A DNA stretch of 64,000 bases from Ichthyophis bannanicus (taxonomy: Eukaryota; Chordata; Amphibia; Gymnophiona; Ichthyophiidae), in NCBI GenBank assembly GCA_033557465.1, contig CM066048.1, forward strand, positions 17,398,305-17,462,304. The letters are read 5' to 3'. Position numbers and translations under genes: made by a program. Positions 51,510 to 61,289 of the stretch are shown one piece after another. How positions within the stretch are numbered: position 1 is the stretch's first letter; each line of letters begins with the position of its first letter. The notes below the pieces were generated by a model. It was not told where the DNA came from, did not search any database, and worked only from the letters and a program-made list of their open reading frames with translations.

Positions 51510-52780
51510 CTACCAAGAGACTCTGCAGACCCAAGCGTCCAGCATCACCATAACTCCGGTAGCCTGAACAATGAAGGATATGAGGGCAGGAGTTGCCTTT
51601 ACATCAAGAATGCTTCTGATCACTGCCTGGCCAAAAGCACAGTCCCTGCGGGACTCACTGTCAAGGCAGTAGTGGGCTGCGAACATATAGACTGACCACG
51701 TGGCAGCCTTACAGATTTCTTGCACAGGCACTGTGGATAGGTTGGCCACCGATGTGGCCAAAGCCCCCACACGATGAGCAGTGATCTGGCGCTCCAGAGA
51801 GAGGCTAGTTTGCTCATAAGCAAGGGCAATGGGGTCTGCCACTCAGGTGGACAGCGTTTGTTTAGTCACAGGTAGCCTCAGTCTGCTGGGGTCATAGGAG
51901 ATAAAAAGCTGAGGAGCTTTTCGATAGGCCTTGGTCCTCTGTAATAAAAGGACAGGGTATGCAAAAAGACCTCCTTCCTGCCGGTGTGCGGCCATGGGAA
52001 GAAGGTGGGGAGAACTACCTCCTGATTGAGGTGAAAAGCGGACACCACCTTTGAGAGGAATTTGGGGTGCATGCCAAGCACCACCCTATTCGTATTGAAC
52101 TGGTATAGGGCGGGTCCGCCACCACGGCCTGCAGCTAGCTTACTTTGTGAGCGGACGTCAACGCCATCAAGAAGGCCACTTTCCAGGAGAGATGCTCAAT
52201 GGCAGGTGGCCAAAGGCTCAAAGGGTGGCCTAGTGGGCTGGGAGAGCACAACATTGAGGTCCCATTCTGCTGCCGGAGGGCAGAGAGGAGGCTTGGAGAG
52301 CAGGAGGCCCCTCAGGAATCTGGAGACCAAAGGCTGGCCTGAGAGGGGCTTCCCCTCTATAGGATGATGGTTAGCCACTATGACACTGAGATGCACCCTC
52401 ACTGAGTTAGATTTCAAGCCCGAGTGTGAGAGATGCAGCAAGTATCACAGCACAAGCTTTACCTGACAAGAGAACGGGTTCTTATTCCTTTCTGCACACC
52501 AGATGGAGAATCACCTCCACTTGAAGGCGTAAGACCTTCTGGTGGATGGCTTCCAGGAGGACAGTAGGATTTCCTCTACCTCACCTGGGAGGTTGAAAGG
52601 GGCCAGTGCTACCCTTTCAGCAGCCATACTGTCAGCATTAGGGACCCCAGGTTGGGGTGTAGCAGGGAGCCCCCCACCTGGGACAGGAGGTCCAGGTCCC
52701 GGCCCAGTGGTACTGGGCTTGCCATCAACAGGGAGAACAGGGGGAATCAGGGCTGCCTGGGCCACCTGAGCGCAATCAGG
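51510..52780 (-). pseudogene. DIRS tyrosine recombinase remnant (copy 4)
   Basis: Blocks from 5' to 3': SSWKPSTRRSYAFKWR (near 52550), LHLSHSGLKSNSVRVHLS (near 52420), HPKFLSKVVSAFHLNQEVVL (near 52060), then ERQITAHRVGALATSVANL and AAHYCLDSESRRDCAFGQAV (near 51690). The HxxR of the family (HNVR) reads HRVG, so the second catalytic Arg is lost. The catalytic Tyr remains. At least three frame changes. Confidence 0.8.
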
Positions 52781-54053
52781 ATTACTGAGGCAAGGTGCGC
52801 CCCAGCCTACAAGGGAGGCGTCTGTCATCAGGACCCTCTGAGGGGTCGGTGCCTGGAAGGGCATCCCTGCCCGGAAGTGATGTAGGGACTGCCAGCAGGT
52901 GAGGGAGGCCGCCAGCTGGTGGGTGACCTTCACTCTGTCTCTCGTTGCCTGTGTCCACTGGGAACAAAAGCACCATTGGGCTGCCCGCATATGCAGGTAT
53001 AATGTGAACTGTCATGGCCATATGGCCTTGCAAGCAGAGGAGTAGGTGAGCTGGCACCAAACAAGCTCTGCACGTCCCTTGCCAGCTGCATCTGGCAGTG
53101 AGCTCTCTCCATGGGGAGGAAGGCCCTGACACGCAGAGTGTCTAGCTGGGCCCCTATGAATTCCAAGTCTTGGACCGGGGAGAGGCTGGTCTTGGGGTAG
53201 ATGGTGATGAGCCCCAATTGCTGCAGGGTGTGAATAGTGGAGGCGCACATGGGCAGCTACGACTGCCACGCATTTTGTAAATACCCTTGGAGAGGAGGCG
53301 AGGCCGAACGGCAGCACCCTGTACTGGTAGTGCTGTCCCCCCACCACAAATCTGAGGTACTGCCTGTGGGAAGGGTGGATCAGGATGTGGGTGTAAGCAT
53401 CCTTAAGATCCAAGGAGCAGAGCCAGTCTCCCTGGTGGAAGTAGGACAGCAGTGTCCCAAGGGAGAACATCTTGAACTTTTTCCTCACCACGAACGTGTT
53501 CAAGTTGCGCAGGTCCATGATGGGCCAGCAACCCCATGTTCTTTTTGGGACAAGGAAATACGTTGAGTAGAACCCCTTTCCCCAGAGGTGATGGGATACG
53601 TTTCCCCAGAGATGATGGGATACTGGTTCCACTGCCCTGTCCCTGAGCAAGCCTGTGAGTTCTGTGGCGAGCAAGGCCTGGTGGAGGAGAGGCTGTAGTA
53701 GCTCTCCTAGGAAGAAGTCTGAAGGGTTCTGCTGCAGATGGAGGAAACACCACTCCTGCTCCACCCGACGAACCCACAGGTCTGTGGTGGTGCTGGCCCA
53801 TCTGTGGGCAAAAGAGGCCAGTCGACCCCCTGTGGGCTGAGATGGGCCTCCCCGGGGAGGAGAGGCCCAGTCCAGGGAGTCAAAAGCTTCCGCCTGGTTG
53901 GGTGGGAGCTGGTGTCTAGTACTTGGGAGCCTTGGGCTTCCTAGGCCCGTGCCCCTGGCCTTTTGACTGTGAGGACTGGTGAGGTTCCCCCGAGTAAGGC
54001 TGGTAGTGGCCAGCCTGGGAAAAGCCCTTTTTCCTGAGGAACGTGTTCAAGTT
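52780..54053 (-). pseudogene. DIRS RT remnant and gag tail (copy 4)
   Basis: From 54053: NLNTFLRKKGFSQAGHYQPY, which runs from an RT-like NLNTF straight into a gag tail (QSSQSKGQGHGPRKPKAPK), then pol: FYSTYFLVPKRTWG, CSLDLKDAYTHILIHPSHRQ, YRVLPFGLASSPRVFTKCVA. After VAAHV the sequence jumps past the YLDD loop to LEFIGAQLDTL, so the RT active site is deleted. The RNase H part is cut after MTDASLVGWGAP and joins YR-linker sequence. Dead. Confidence 0.8.
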
Positions 54054-54686
54054 TGTGATAAGGAAGCTTGTAGTGAGCCTATGGAAATAGGAGGAACTAA
54101 TGATTTTGCTTTTAAGAAAAGTGACATCCCTGCAGTGCACAGGTTTCAGCTTTTGCCTAAAGAAAGCAAACAGAGAGAAACCAAACCTAGGCTGCCACAC
54201 CCAAGCTCTGCTGACGTAGTTGCAGGCTTGGAAGATAATTGCAAGCACCTGTCCAGAGAGGGAGAGACACTGCCCGGGAAGCAGGGATATAAACCTTGGC
54301 TAGAGAGAAAGCAGGGAGGAGAGCCTGGAGGAGGTGAGCCCGGGAGAGGAGAGCCCGGAGAGGGAGAGCACTGGAGGAGAGAGACCGGAAGGAGAGAGCA
54401 GAGAAGGCTTCAAACCCCAGTTCCTGTTCAGAAGGTTCAGAGAGTTCAGAGGTGGGAGCCCAGGACTCAGCACAGGAGTCAAAGGAGCCAAGCCTGGAAC
54501 AGGGAGCCGTGGCAGAGCTCCAGGAAGGAACTCAGGGAAGTGAACCAGGGACTGTTTCCCAGAAGATGGAGGGAGACCGGTGAACACAGCCAGGGAGGAC
54601 TGACCACAGCTTCAGGTACAATTTATCCTTACCGGGTGGAGTTGTGCTCAAGAGAGACACAGGGATCCTCAGAGAATAGACCCTGA
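54054..54686 (+). CDS. reading frame from first base of LTR C (210 codons)
   Basis: Open from LTR base 1 (CDKEACSEPMEIGGTNDFAF) to a TGA at 54684-54686. Contains GYKPWLERKQ over the TATA box, then imperfect Gly/Glu/Pro/Arg repeats of the type GGEPGGGEPGRGEPGEGE. The family's acidic end (EPEEMQVESIEQDSLPPEV, MDCTLSGC) is present at 54730-54812 but one frame off, so this copy has lost its natural C-terminus. No known domain. Confidence 0.55.
   Translation, partial: CDKEACSEPMEIGGTNDFAFKKSDIPAVHRFQLLPKESKQRETKPRLPHPSSADVVAGLEDNCKHLSREGETLPGKQGYKPWLERKQGGEPGGGEPGRGEPGEGEHWRRETGRREQRRLQTPVPVQKVQRVQRWEPRTQHRSQRSQAWNREPWQSSRKELREVNQGLFPRRWRETGEHSQGGLTTASGTIYPYRVELCSRETQGSSENRP
54288..54293 (+). promoter_or_regulatory. 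LTR C TATA box
   Basis: TATAAA followed by CCTTGG, 234 bp from the LTR start, matching the LTR D box. It codes for part of GYKPW in the LTR frame. Confidence 0.6.
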
Positions 54687-55304
54687 GACATAAGTTAAAA
54701 GCTCAGAGCAGGGCACTGCATTACCGGAGCCAGAGGAAATGCAGGTTGAATCTATTGAGCAGGATTCATTGCCACCAGAAGTACTCATGGACTGTACTCT
54801 GTCAGGCTGTTAGCATTGAGTCCCTTTGCTAAAGAATAGCTGAAAAGATAAAGTCTCCTGAAAAGTAGAGTAATGAAACCTAGCCTGAACTTAAGGTAGG
54901 AACTTGCTCTGTTTAATGGGAAGATACCTCTTGCATGTACATTTGAATGCTTAATGAAGACAAAGGTAAAAAGAAGATATTTTTACTTTGTTGAATGAAG
55001 AAGCTGTGTTTCCTTTATCCGTTATATTGATAAGCAGCTGCATATGATTAATGACTGTGAAGCTCATCCAGCATAAGTTGTAAATAACCTTGAGCGTATG
55101 AATGGAGAAGTATCCTGTTACAGTCTACATGGATTTTGTTTGCGTTTGGGGAATAAATTGTGTCATTTGCCTTTACTTTCGGTTTCATGACTACACTTCA
55201 TCTTAGAAGGCCAAAACTACAACTCCCAGCATACTTCACTGAAGAAAAATAGTTTATTCAACCTTTTATAAGAGAAGTTAATGGCAGAGGGTTGGGGCGT
55301 GACA

Positions 55305-55496
55305 AGTTGCACAGACCCATGATGGGCCGGCGACCCCCTGTTCTTTTTGGGACAAGGAAATACCTTGAGTAGAACCCCTTTCCCCAGAGGTGATGGGGTA
55401 CTGGTTCCACTGCCCTGTCCCTGAGCAAGCCTGTGAGTTCTGTGGCGAGTAAGGCCTGGTGAAGGAGAGGCTGTAGTGGCTCTCCAAGGAAGAAGT
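55305..55496 (-). repeat. duplicated pol 5' segment (copy 4)
   Basis: Near-identical to 53504-53712: both contain TTCTTTTTGGGACAAGGAAA, TACTGGTTCCACTGCCCTGT and AGGCCTGGTG-AGGAGAGGCT. Here gag (RLSKKTSALPRKK) joins directly to the pol block FFLGEPLQPLLHQALLATEL, skipping the normal gag tail. The other copy has an extra internal repeat (GTTTCCCCAGAGATGATGGG). Confidence 0.8.
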
Positions 55497-57252
55497 TCCC
55501 GAGGAGTTTTTTCCTTGGGAGAGCCGAGGTCTTCTTGGACAGCCTCTGCCTGGTCACTATCCTGGCCTCAATCTCTGCAGCCTTATCAGATATCGGTTTC
55601 CCGAATAGGTTCTCATCATTGCAGGGGACATCCGGGAGTTGTTCCTGTACCCACTGCTCCAGGTCCGAGGTCTGCAGCCATGCCTGGCGCAGGGCGCTGA
55701 TGCCGGCAGCTGCAATCCTGGCTGCAGACTCGAACCTGTCCTAGTGGCCCGGGAGAGGAATTTGGAACAGTCCCGGATGCCTGCCGCTAGAGACTAGAAC
55801 CTTTGCAGAGATTCCCCAGCAAGGCCCACCGAGAACCCTGAGAGTTCCTGTATCAGGCACTTAAGGTATATTCCAATGCACAATTTGCATGCCTGTATTC
55901 AGCACCCAAGCATGGCACCCTGGTAGCTCTTGTGCCCCATGGCGTCGAGGGCCCGGCTTCTCTGCCAGGGGGAACTGAAGAGTAGGTCTTCTGACTCTTC
56001 AGTTTTTGCATGGAGGACTCAACCACCATCGAGTTGTGGAGGAGTTGTGGCTTATGGAACCTGGGGCCCTTCCGGACGTGACAGATGGTATCCAGGTACC
56101 GACTGACCACCAACACCGAGGTCAGGGACTCCCACATCCGGAGGAGCAATCTCTCGAGGATGGGTGGAACTGGCACCGTGAGAGTCTTCTTGGGAGGGGA
56201 CTCATATTGCAGGATCTCGAGCTCCTCGGTGCGCAGGTCCTCCTCTGATTCAGTCTGGATCGAAAGAGCCCAGACCATGTCATGAACAAAGTCATGAAAG
56301 GCCCCATCCTCAGACGGGGAGTGGCGCCGAGGCTCCGGGGGTGATGGCTTGGAGGGAACGTCTCAGTGTCGGGAGGTCTCCAGAGAGGCCTCGTCCTCAG
56401 TCTCCCAGTTGGAGCCCGAGGGGCGGCTCTGAGGAACCAGGCCTCCCCCCGGGAGGACCTGGAGTTGGACTCCTAGAAACTTGCCGGAGAGGACCGGAAC
56501 CCCAAGGAGCGTGATCAAGACCTTGATCGAAGCCGACGACTTACCTGAGGCCAGGGGTGCACAGTGCCCAATTCGATGACCAGATGCTCCTCCGAGGCCG
56601 GGGGCCCCGGTGTCAGGACCGATGATGCCAGGGGGCCAAACATCAATGCCCGCTGCAAGGCCAAGATGGAGGAGAGGCTCTGCTCCATGGCCACCATGCG
56701 GGACTTGAGGCCCAATGGCTGTGCAGCACTCGGCGTGGACACCGAAGGTCTCAGGTCTGACACCGGCACTCGGGAGAATGCATCCTCAAGGAGAACTATA
56801 GGTTCACTGGCCCTGGCGTGGCCTCTGCCAGCTGAGGGCTCTTGTCTCGAGACTTTCTGAGGGTGCTGCTCAGAGTTGCCTGAGTCCCATCAAGGGACCT
56901 TGCCAGGTTTAATCGGAGGCACCTCCTTTAGGACCTTCTTCTTCTTTTTGGGAGGGTATGGGGCCGCACCAGAGGAGCCCCCACTGTGAGACTCCTAGGA
57001 TGCCCGGACCTCTCGCGAAGAGCCGGCTTCGGGGCTCAGAGATGGAGAGGCCGGGGCAGAGTCACACCTTGGGAAAAGCTTCCCCTGCAACTTAGACTGC
57101 CTCCTATTGGTTTTAGAGGTCATGGCATGGCACTGGTCGCAGGTAGAACTGTTGTGGTCAGGCCCAGGCAGCAGATGCAGCAGTCATCCGTGAGTATCAG
57201 TGACTGAGATAGTCTGACTGTAGCGGTCGCATTTCGACTTTCCAGGAGTCAT
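55497..57252 (-). pseudogene. DIRS gag remnant (copy 4)
   Basis: Probable ATG at 57252. Near the start SVTDTHG aligns with the knuckle region (SVTDTHDW) of copy 3. Later: VWALSIQTESEEDLRTEELE (near 56270), PILERLLLRMWESLTSVLVV, YLDTICHVRKGPRFHKPQLL, NSMVVESSMQKLKSQKTYSS (to near 56000), and near 55640 sequence for a WVQEQLPDVPCNDENLFGKP-type block in other frames. Many stops and shifts. Confidence 0.75.
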
Positions 57253-57623
57253 GGTGGGAACACACCTGACTGGGGTCGATGACCACTGGACAAAAAAAGG
57301 TGGAACCTCGAGGAAACATGGGAATAAAGGGAGCCAAGACTGGCATTAGTGGTGCCGCCTCAAGGAGGGAAGGGAACCGGTACACAAACTGGACAAAAGG
57401 AAGGAATTAAAGATTTCTGGGAGAATAGAGGACCACCTCTGTTGGGCTCTGTGGAAAAAAGGAGACTGAGCAAGATGGCTCCCTTGGGCGGGAAGGGGAC
57501 CACACATGCGTGGTAACATTCCCAAAGGCTTTCTTTGAAAGCTGGGGAAATACTCCACGCGGGCTCCATTTGTGCCGACGTCGCCCATATGTGAGGACTG
57601 ACTTCCTGCTTGTTCCTGGAGAA

Positions 57624-58034
57624 CATTTGTATAGCGTTACAAGACGTATGCAGCGTTGCACAAACACATGTAAAAGACGGTCCCTGCTCATCAGATAACA
57701 CAGTAGCTGTAGAAACGGGATACATCTAGGGGGAATGGTAAGGAAGCACAGGAGAGTCAAGATTTGAAAGCGGCAGTGAAGAGGTGAGTTTTCAGCCTGG
57801 ATATGAAAAGAGACAGTGAAGGCGCCTGACATACAGACTCAGGTAGTTTGTTCCAGGCATTAGGCCCTGCTCTTTGCTCCTGCCCTTCCACAGGAGCAGC
57901 GCCCTAGGCAACCACCTAGTTTACCTAATAGGTATCCACTCCTGTGGCTGTATCATTGAAAGGGAACCCCTTCTCTCTGACCACTAGGGGTGCCACTTAC
58001 CCAGCAAGTATCCTGCTCACAGGTTCCTCTATAG
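57624..58034. other. no recognisable gene
   Basis: Sequence between the 5' terminus of DIRS copy 4 and the hAT MITE. No motif recognised. Confidence 0.45.
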
Positions 58035-58170
58035 CAGGGGTGGCCAACTCCGGTCCTGGTGCACCACAATCCAGCCTGGTTTTCAAGATGTCTGTAATGA
58101 ATATTCAGTAGGGACATCCAGAAAACCAGGCTGGATTGTGGTGCACCAGGACTGGAGTTGGCTACCCCTG
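58035..58170. mobile_element. hAT MITE (136 bp)
   Basis: Terminal repeats CAGGGGTGGCCAACTCC (left) and, reversed, CAGGGGTAGCCAACTCC (right), with exact 8-bp target duplication CTCTATAG at 58027-58034 and 58171-58178. Long arms (GTCCTGGTGCACCACAATCC, AGCCTGGTTTTC and reverse) leave a ~25-bp loop, so almost the whole unit is a hairpin. A common type in vertebrates. Confidence 0.92.
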
Positions 58171-58178
58171 CTCTATAG

Positions 58179-58479
58179 CATTGCCTACTGCTTTGGACTT
58201 ACTCAAATGAGGTAAGAGAAGAAGGCAGACATCTGGCAAAGATAAAGCCCGTCTGAGTAATGTCAGAATCATTTCACTTTGTTGCATCCACAAGATAGTC
58301 TGAGTTCCTGCCCTCAAAAACTTATTCTGCACTAAGTCTGCTACTGTCTAAAAATGCCCCAAGCCTCTGTGTTTGCTATGACTAACAAATTATCTGTTCC
58401 TTCCTCCTTCATTGTCTGGGGATTAGAGACTTCTCCATGGACTATCAGGATTGCGTCAGCCACACTTGGTGACGTCCTC
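58179..58479. other. no recognisable gene
   Basis: Short unassigned sequence before DIRS copy 5. Confidence 0.4.
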
Positions 58480-58664
58480 CGGGCAGCGCCATAGATGCGG
58501 AAGTACTCTCCAGAGCTCAGAAAGGTGAGCCTTTCTGAGCACGCCCAGGTAGCCCACCTCATCGGCCCGCCCCCTAGCCAGCCAGTCTTCTTCCTTCCGT
58601 CTTGCCAGCAAGACGGAATCTGCTCTCCTCTAAAACTATCATCAACTACAATCAAGAAAATACA

Positions 58665-61280
58665 ATGCCAAAACCAGGCTTTAAAAAATGCACATGCTGC
58701 AAACACAAAATGAGCGTCACGGACAACACGACATTTGCCTACGCTGCTTGGGGCCTGACCACAGAACTGTTTTCAATGCGCCCGCATGTCCCTGAGAGCT
58801 TGGAAAGCAAGGGGACATGTTTTGTGAGAATACCTGACTTCCAAGGCAAGTTCTTCAACTGCTGCAACCATGCCAGCTCAGGATGTGCCCATCGTGGCAC
58901 CCATCCCCAGCCGTGCTGCTGAAGCCTCCTGCGCTCCTGCCTCCACCGGTGTCTCCGACCCTCCCAGAGGCTCTACAGATGCCGCCTCCCCCTCTGGTGC
59001 CCCGGGCCCAAGAGGCTTGTCTGAACTCTCTCCGGCTTGCGCCCAGCCCACGGCCTCTCCTCCTCGCTGCCATGCGGCCCCCGACAATGGCGCTGTCCTG
59101 CAGACCTCCAGCTCCTCCCACTTCTGGCCAGGCCCGCTTCTCTTCCGGCGCAGCCACAGCAACCCGACAAACAGCCCTCGGTGCCCTCCTCTACTCCGCC
59201 CAGTCTCCGCCTTCTCATGTCTCCACGCCAATAAGCCCGATCGGCGCCGAGGCAAGAGGGCAGCCTCGGCGCCATGCACACAAGCATGGGCACCGCGATT
59301 CCCACAGCGGATCAAGGAGGCACAGAGACAACAAAAGCGGATCAAGGAGGCACGGCGCCGATCACAGCAGGGACAGAAAATGCAGAAGCTCCAGCAGCAG
59401 CTCTGCAAGCTTCAGATCAAGGTGCAGAGGGCACCGATCTAAACGCCATAAGCGCCACAACAGGGACCGCAGAAACAAATGCCATAGTTTCTCCAGCTCC
59501 CCCAGCCCTGATGGCCACCGGCAGTCCAGATCCTACAGCTGCGCTGAATCCAGCAACTCATATGCCATACTGGGTCAGACCAAGGTCCATCAAGCCCAGT
59601 ATTCTGTTTCCAACAGTGGCCAATCTAGGTCATACATACCTAGCAGTTTCCCCAAGGGACACAGGTTCCACAATGCTTGTATTGGTTCAAGCATTGATAT
59701 CCTGGGTCCCTTCTTAATAATGGTTTATGGACCTTTCCTCCAGGAACTTGTCCAAACCTTTTTTAAACCCAGCTACACTAACAGCCTTTACTACATCCTC
59801 CGGTAACAAATTCCAGAGTTTGATTACACGTTGAGTGAAAAAATATTTTCTTTTATTAGTCTTAAATAGTTTACCCTGTAGCTTCATTGCATGTCCCCTA
59901 GTCTTTCTATATTCTGATAAGGTAAACAATCGATCTACGTTTACCCGTTCCACTCCGTTCATTAATTTATAGACTTCTCGGCAATTTTAAAGCTGCTGAC
60001 ACAGCTGGTACAGCAAACCGCCCCTGCAGCTTCCACGGCTCACCCGCCTTCAGTGATACAGACTGACTCCATGTCTCGGGACCCACTGGATCATGCATGC
60101 CCAGCCTCACCTGATCCGCGGCCCCCCGCCCATTCCACGTGGGACCTGCCATCACCGGACCACCTGTCCCCAGACAGCACCGTGGAGGAAAATGACATTG
60201 AAACGGCCATTGTGGGCTCTGCGAACACCGAGCACACGACCTCTGAGAACAGACCCTCCCCGGAGCCGGAAGGTCCACCACCCCCTCCGGAAGACCTCAC
60301 GTACCCCAAGTTCCTGAGGAAGATAGCCACCAACTTGGCCCTGAAGGCCGCCGAAGATGTGGGGAGCCCGTACCAGAGGTTCTGAAATACCTCACTGCAC
60401 CAAAGCCGTCATTCGCACTGCCTGTACACCAGACATTACGAGACAACCACTTGAGACTCTGGCAGACCCCAGCTTATGGCCACCCATTCTCCAGGAAGCT
60501 AGAATCCAAATACCAAGTACAGCCTATACCAGGGTTCTCAAAACCCCAACTGCTTCACCAATCCATCGTGGTGTCCTCAGCCCTCAAGCGGATCAAATCC
60601 TCGTGCACACACGCCAATAACCCTCCAGGTCGTGACCACAAGCTCCTCAACGATATTGGCAAAAAGGTCTTCCAAGGGGCCAAGCTCAGCGCAAGGATCA
60701 CGGCTCACCAGTTCCAGCACGTCCTCTTCCAAGACCCCTGTGTGACAAACATCAAAGCTGCCATCTCATCCCTTCCCAAGGAGTCCCAGGTGCTGATCTC
60801 CAGCGCCCTCGTGGATATGTCAGAGGGCAACAAACACCTGGCCAGCATGGCGTTTGACTCCTTCGATACATCGATGAGAACCGCAGGCACGGCCATATCC
60901 GCCAGACGATGGGCGTGGCTGAGAGCATCTGGCTTACGCGATGACACTCATGACAGAATTGCCGACGCACCCTGCTCGGGCGAGTCGCTCTTCGGAGAAA
61001 AAGTTACCGACACTGTAAATGACATGAAGGAACATTGCACTATGCTCCAAACCTTGGCGGAGGACGGGTTTGAACGCCATAGCAGTGCCCAGAAAACTAA
61101 ATTTCCAAGGAAACCTTATTACTCCTCCAACAAGAGATACCTCTCTTCTAACCAAAAATGGCAAAACCCCAGGCACAAAACAAGCTCCTACCACGGACCC
61201 TCCCAACAACGCAACTCCCAGAGGGACCATAAGCAAAAGAAGAACACACCCGCTAACAAAAGCGGCCCCTCCTTTTGATA
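58665..61280 (+). pseudogene. DIRS gag (copy 5), interrupted by CR1
   Basis: ATG at 58665: MPKPGFKKCTCCKHKMSVTD aligns with the knuckle start of copy 3. A frame change leads to a Pro/Ala-rich part and then an Arg/His/Ser repeat (HRDSHSGSRRHRD and a run of Ser; 59280-59540). After the CR1: an acidic Pro-rich stretch, YPKFLRKIATNLALKAAEDV, then 60451-61278 is open: KPQLLHQSIVVSSALKRIKS, DIGKKVFQGAKLSARITAHQ, CSGESLFGEKV and a basic Asn/Gln-rich tail to the TGA at 61278. The second half is well preserved. Confidence 0.85.
59558..59983 (-). mobile_element. CR1 LINE 3' end inside DIRS copy 5
   Basis: Minus strand: ORF2 C-terminus from about 59962 ([76 protein letters not shown], stop at 59714) then 3' UTR to the reversed CTGACCCAGTATGGCATATG end near 59560. 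It splits gag. Its coding end is intact, so it is fairly young. It is the same family as 4840-5081. Confidence 0.85.
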
Positions 61281-61289
61281 ACAACTTGC

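Larger units (their letters stand above)
54054..55304 (+). mobile_element. solo LTR C (1251 bp), inside DIRS copy 4
   Basis: Ends TGTGATAAGGAAGCTTG...GGGGCGTGACA with 4-bp target duplications AGTT at 54050-54053 and 55305-55308. TATAAACCTTGG at 54288-54299 is a TATA box; AATAAA at 55152-55157 may be its poly-A signal. Plus-oriented in a minus-strand DIRS. Removing it leaves NL|NLNTF-type pol sequence on both sides, so it inserted after the rearrangement of copy 4 or at its junction. Confidence 0.85.
51377..57623 (-). mobile_element. DIRS retrotransposon copy 4, rearranged, with LTR C inside
   Basis: Minus strand: 5' terminus at 57623, gag 57252-55497, a first pol fragment 55496-55305, LTR C (55304-54054), gag tail and pol 54053-52780, YR 52780-51510, 3' terminus to 51377. 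The pol 5' segment occurs twice. The RT active-site segment and part of RNase H are deleted. Inactive. It abuts copy 3 head to tail, with the 3' end sequence GGAGAAAGCGTAG as in copy 1 (GGAGAAAGCGTAC). Confidence 0.88.

Noticed and set aside
58878..59408. 176-codon minus-strand frame in DIRS copy 5
   Set aside because: Antisense of the GC-rich gag region; no recognised motif.
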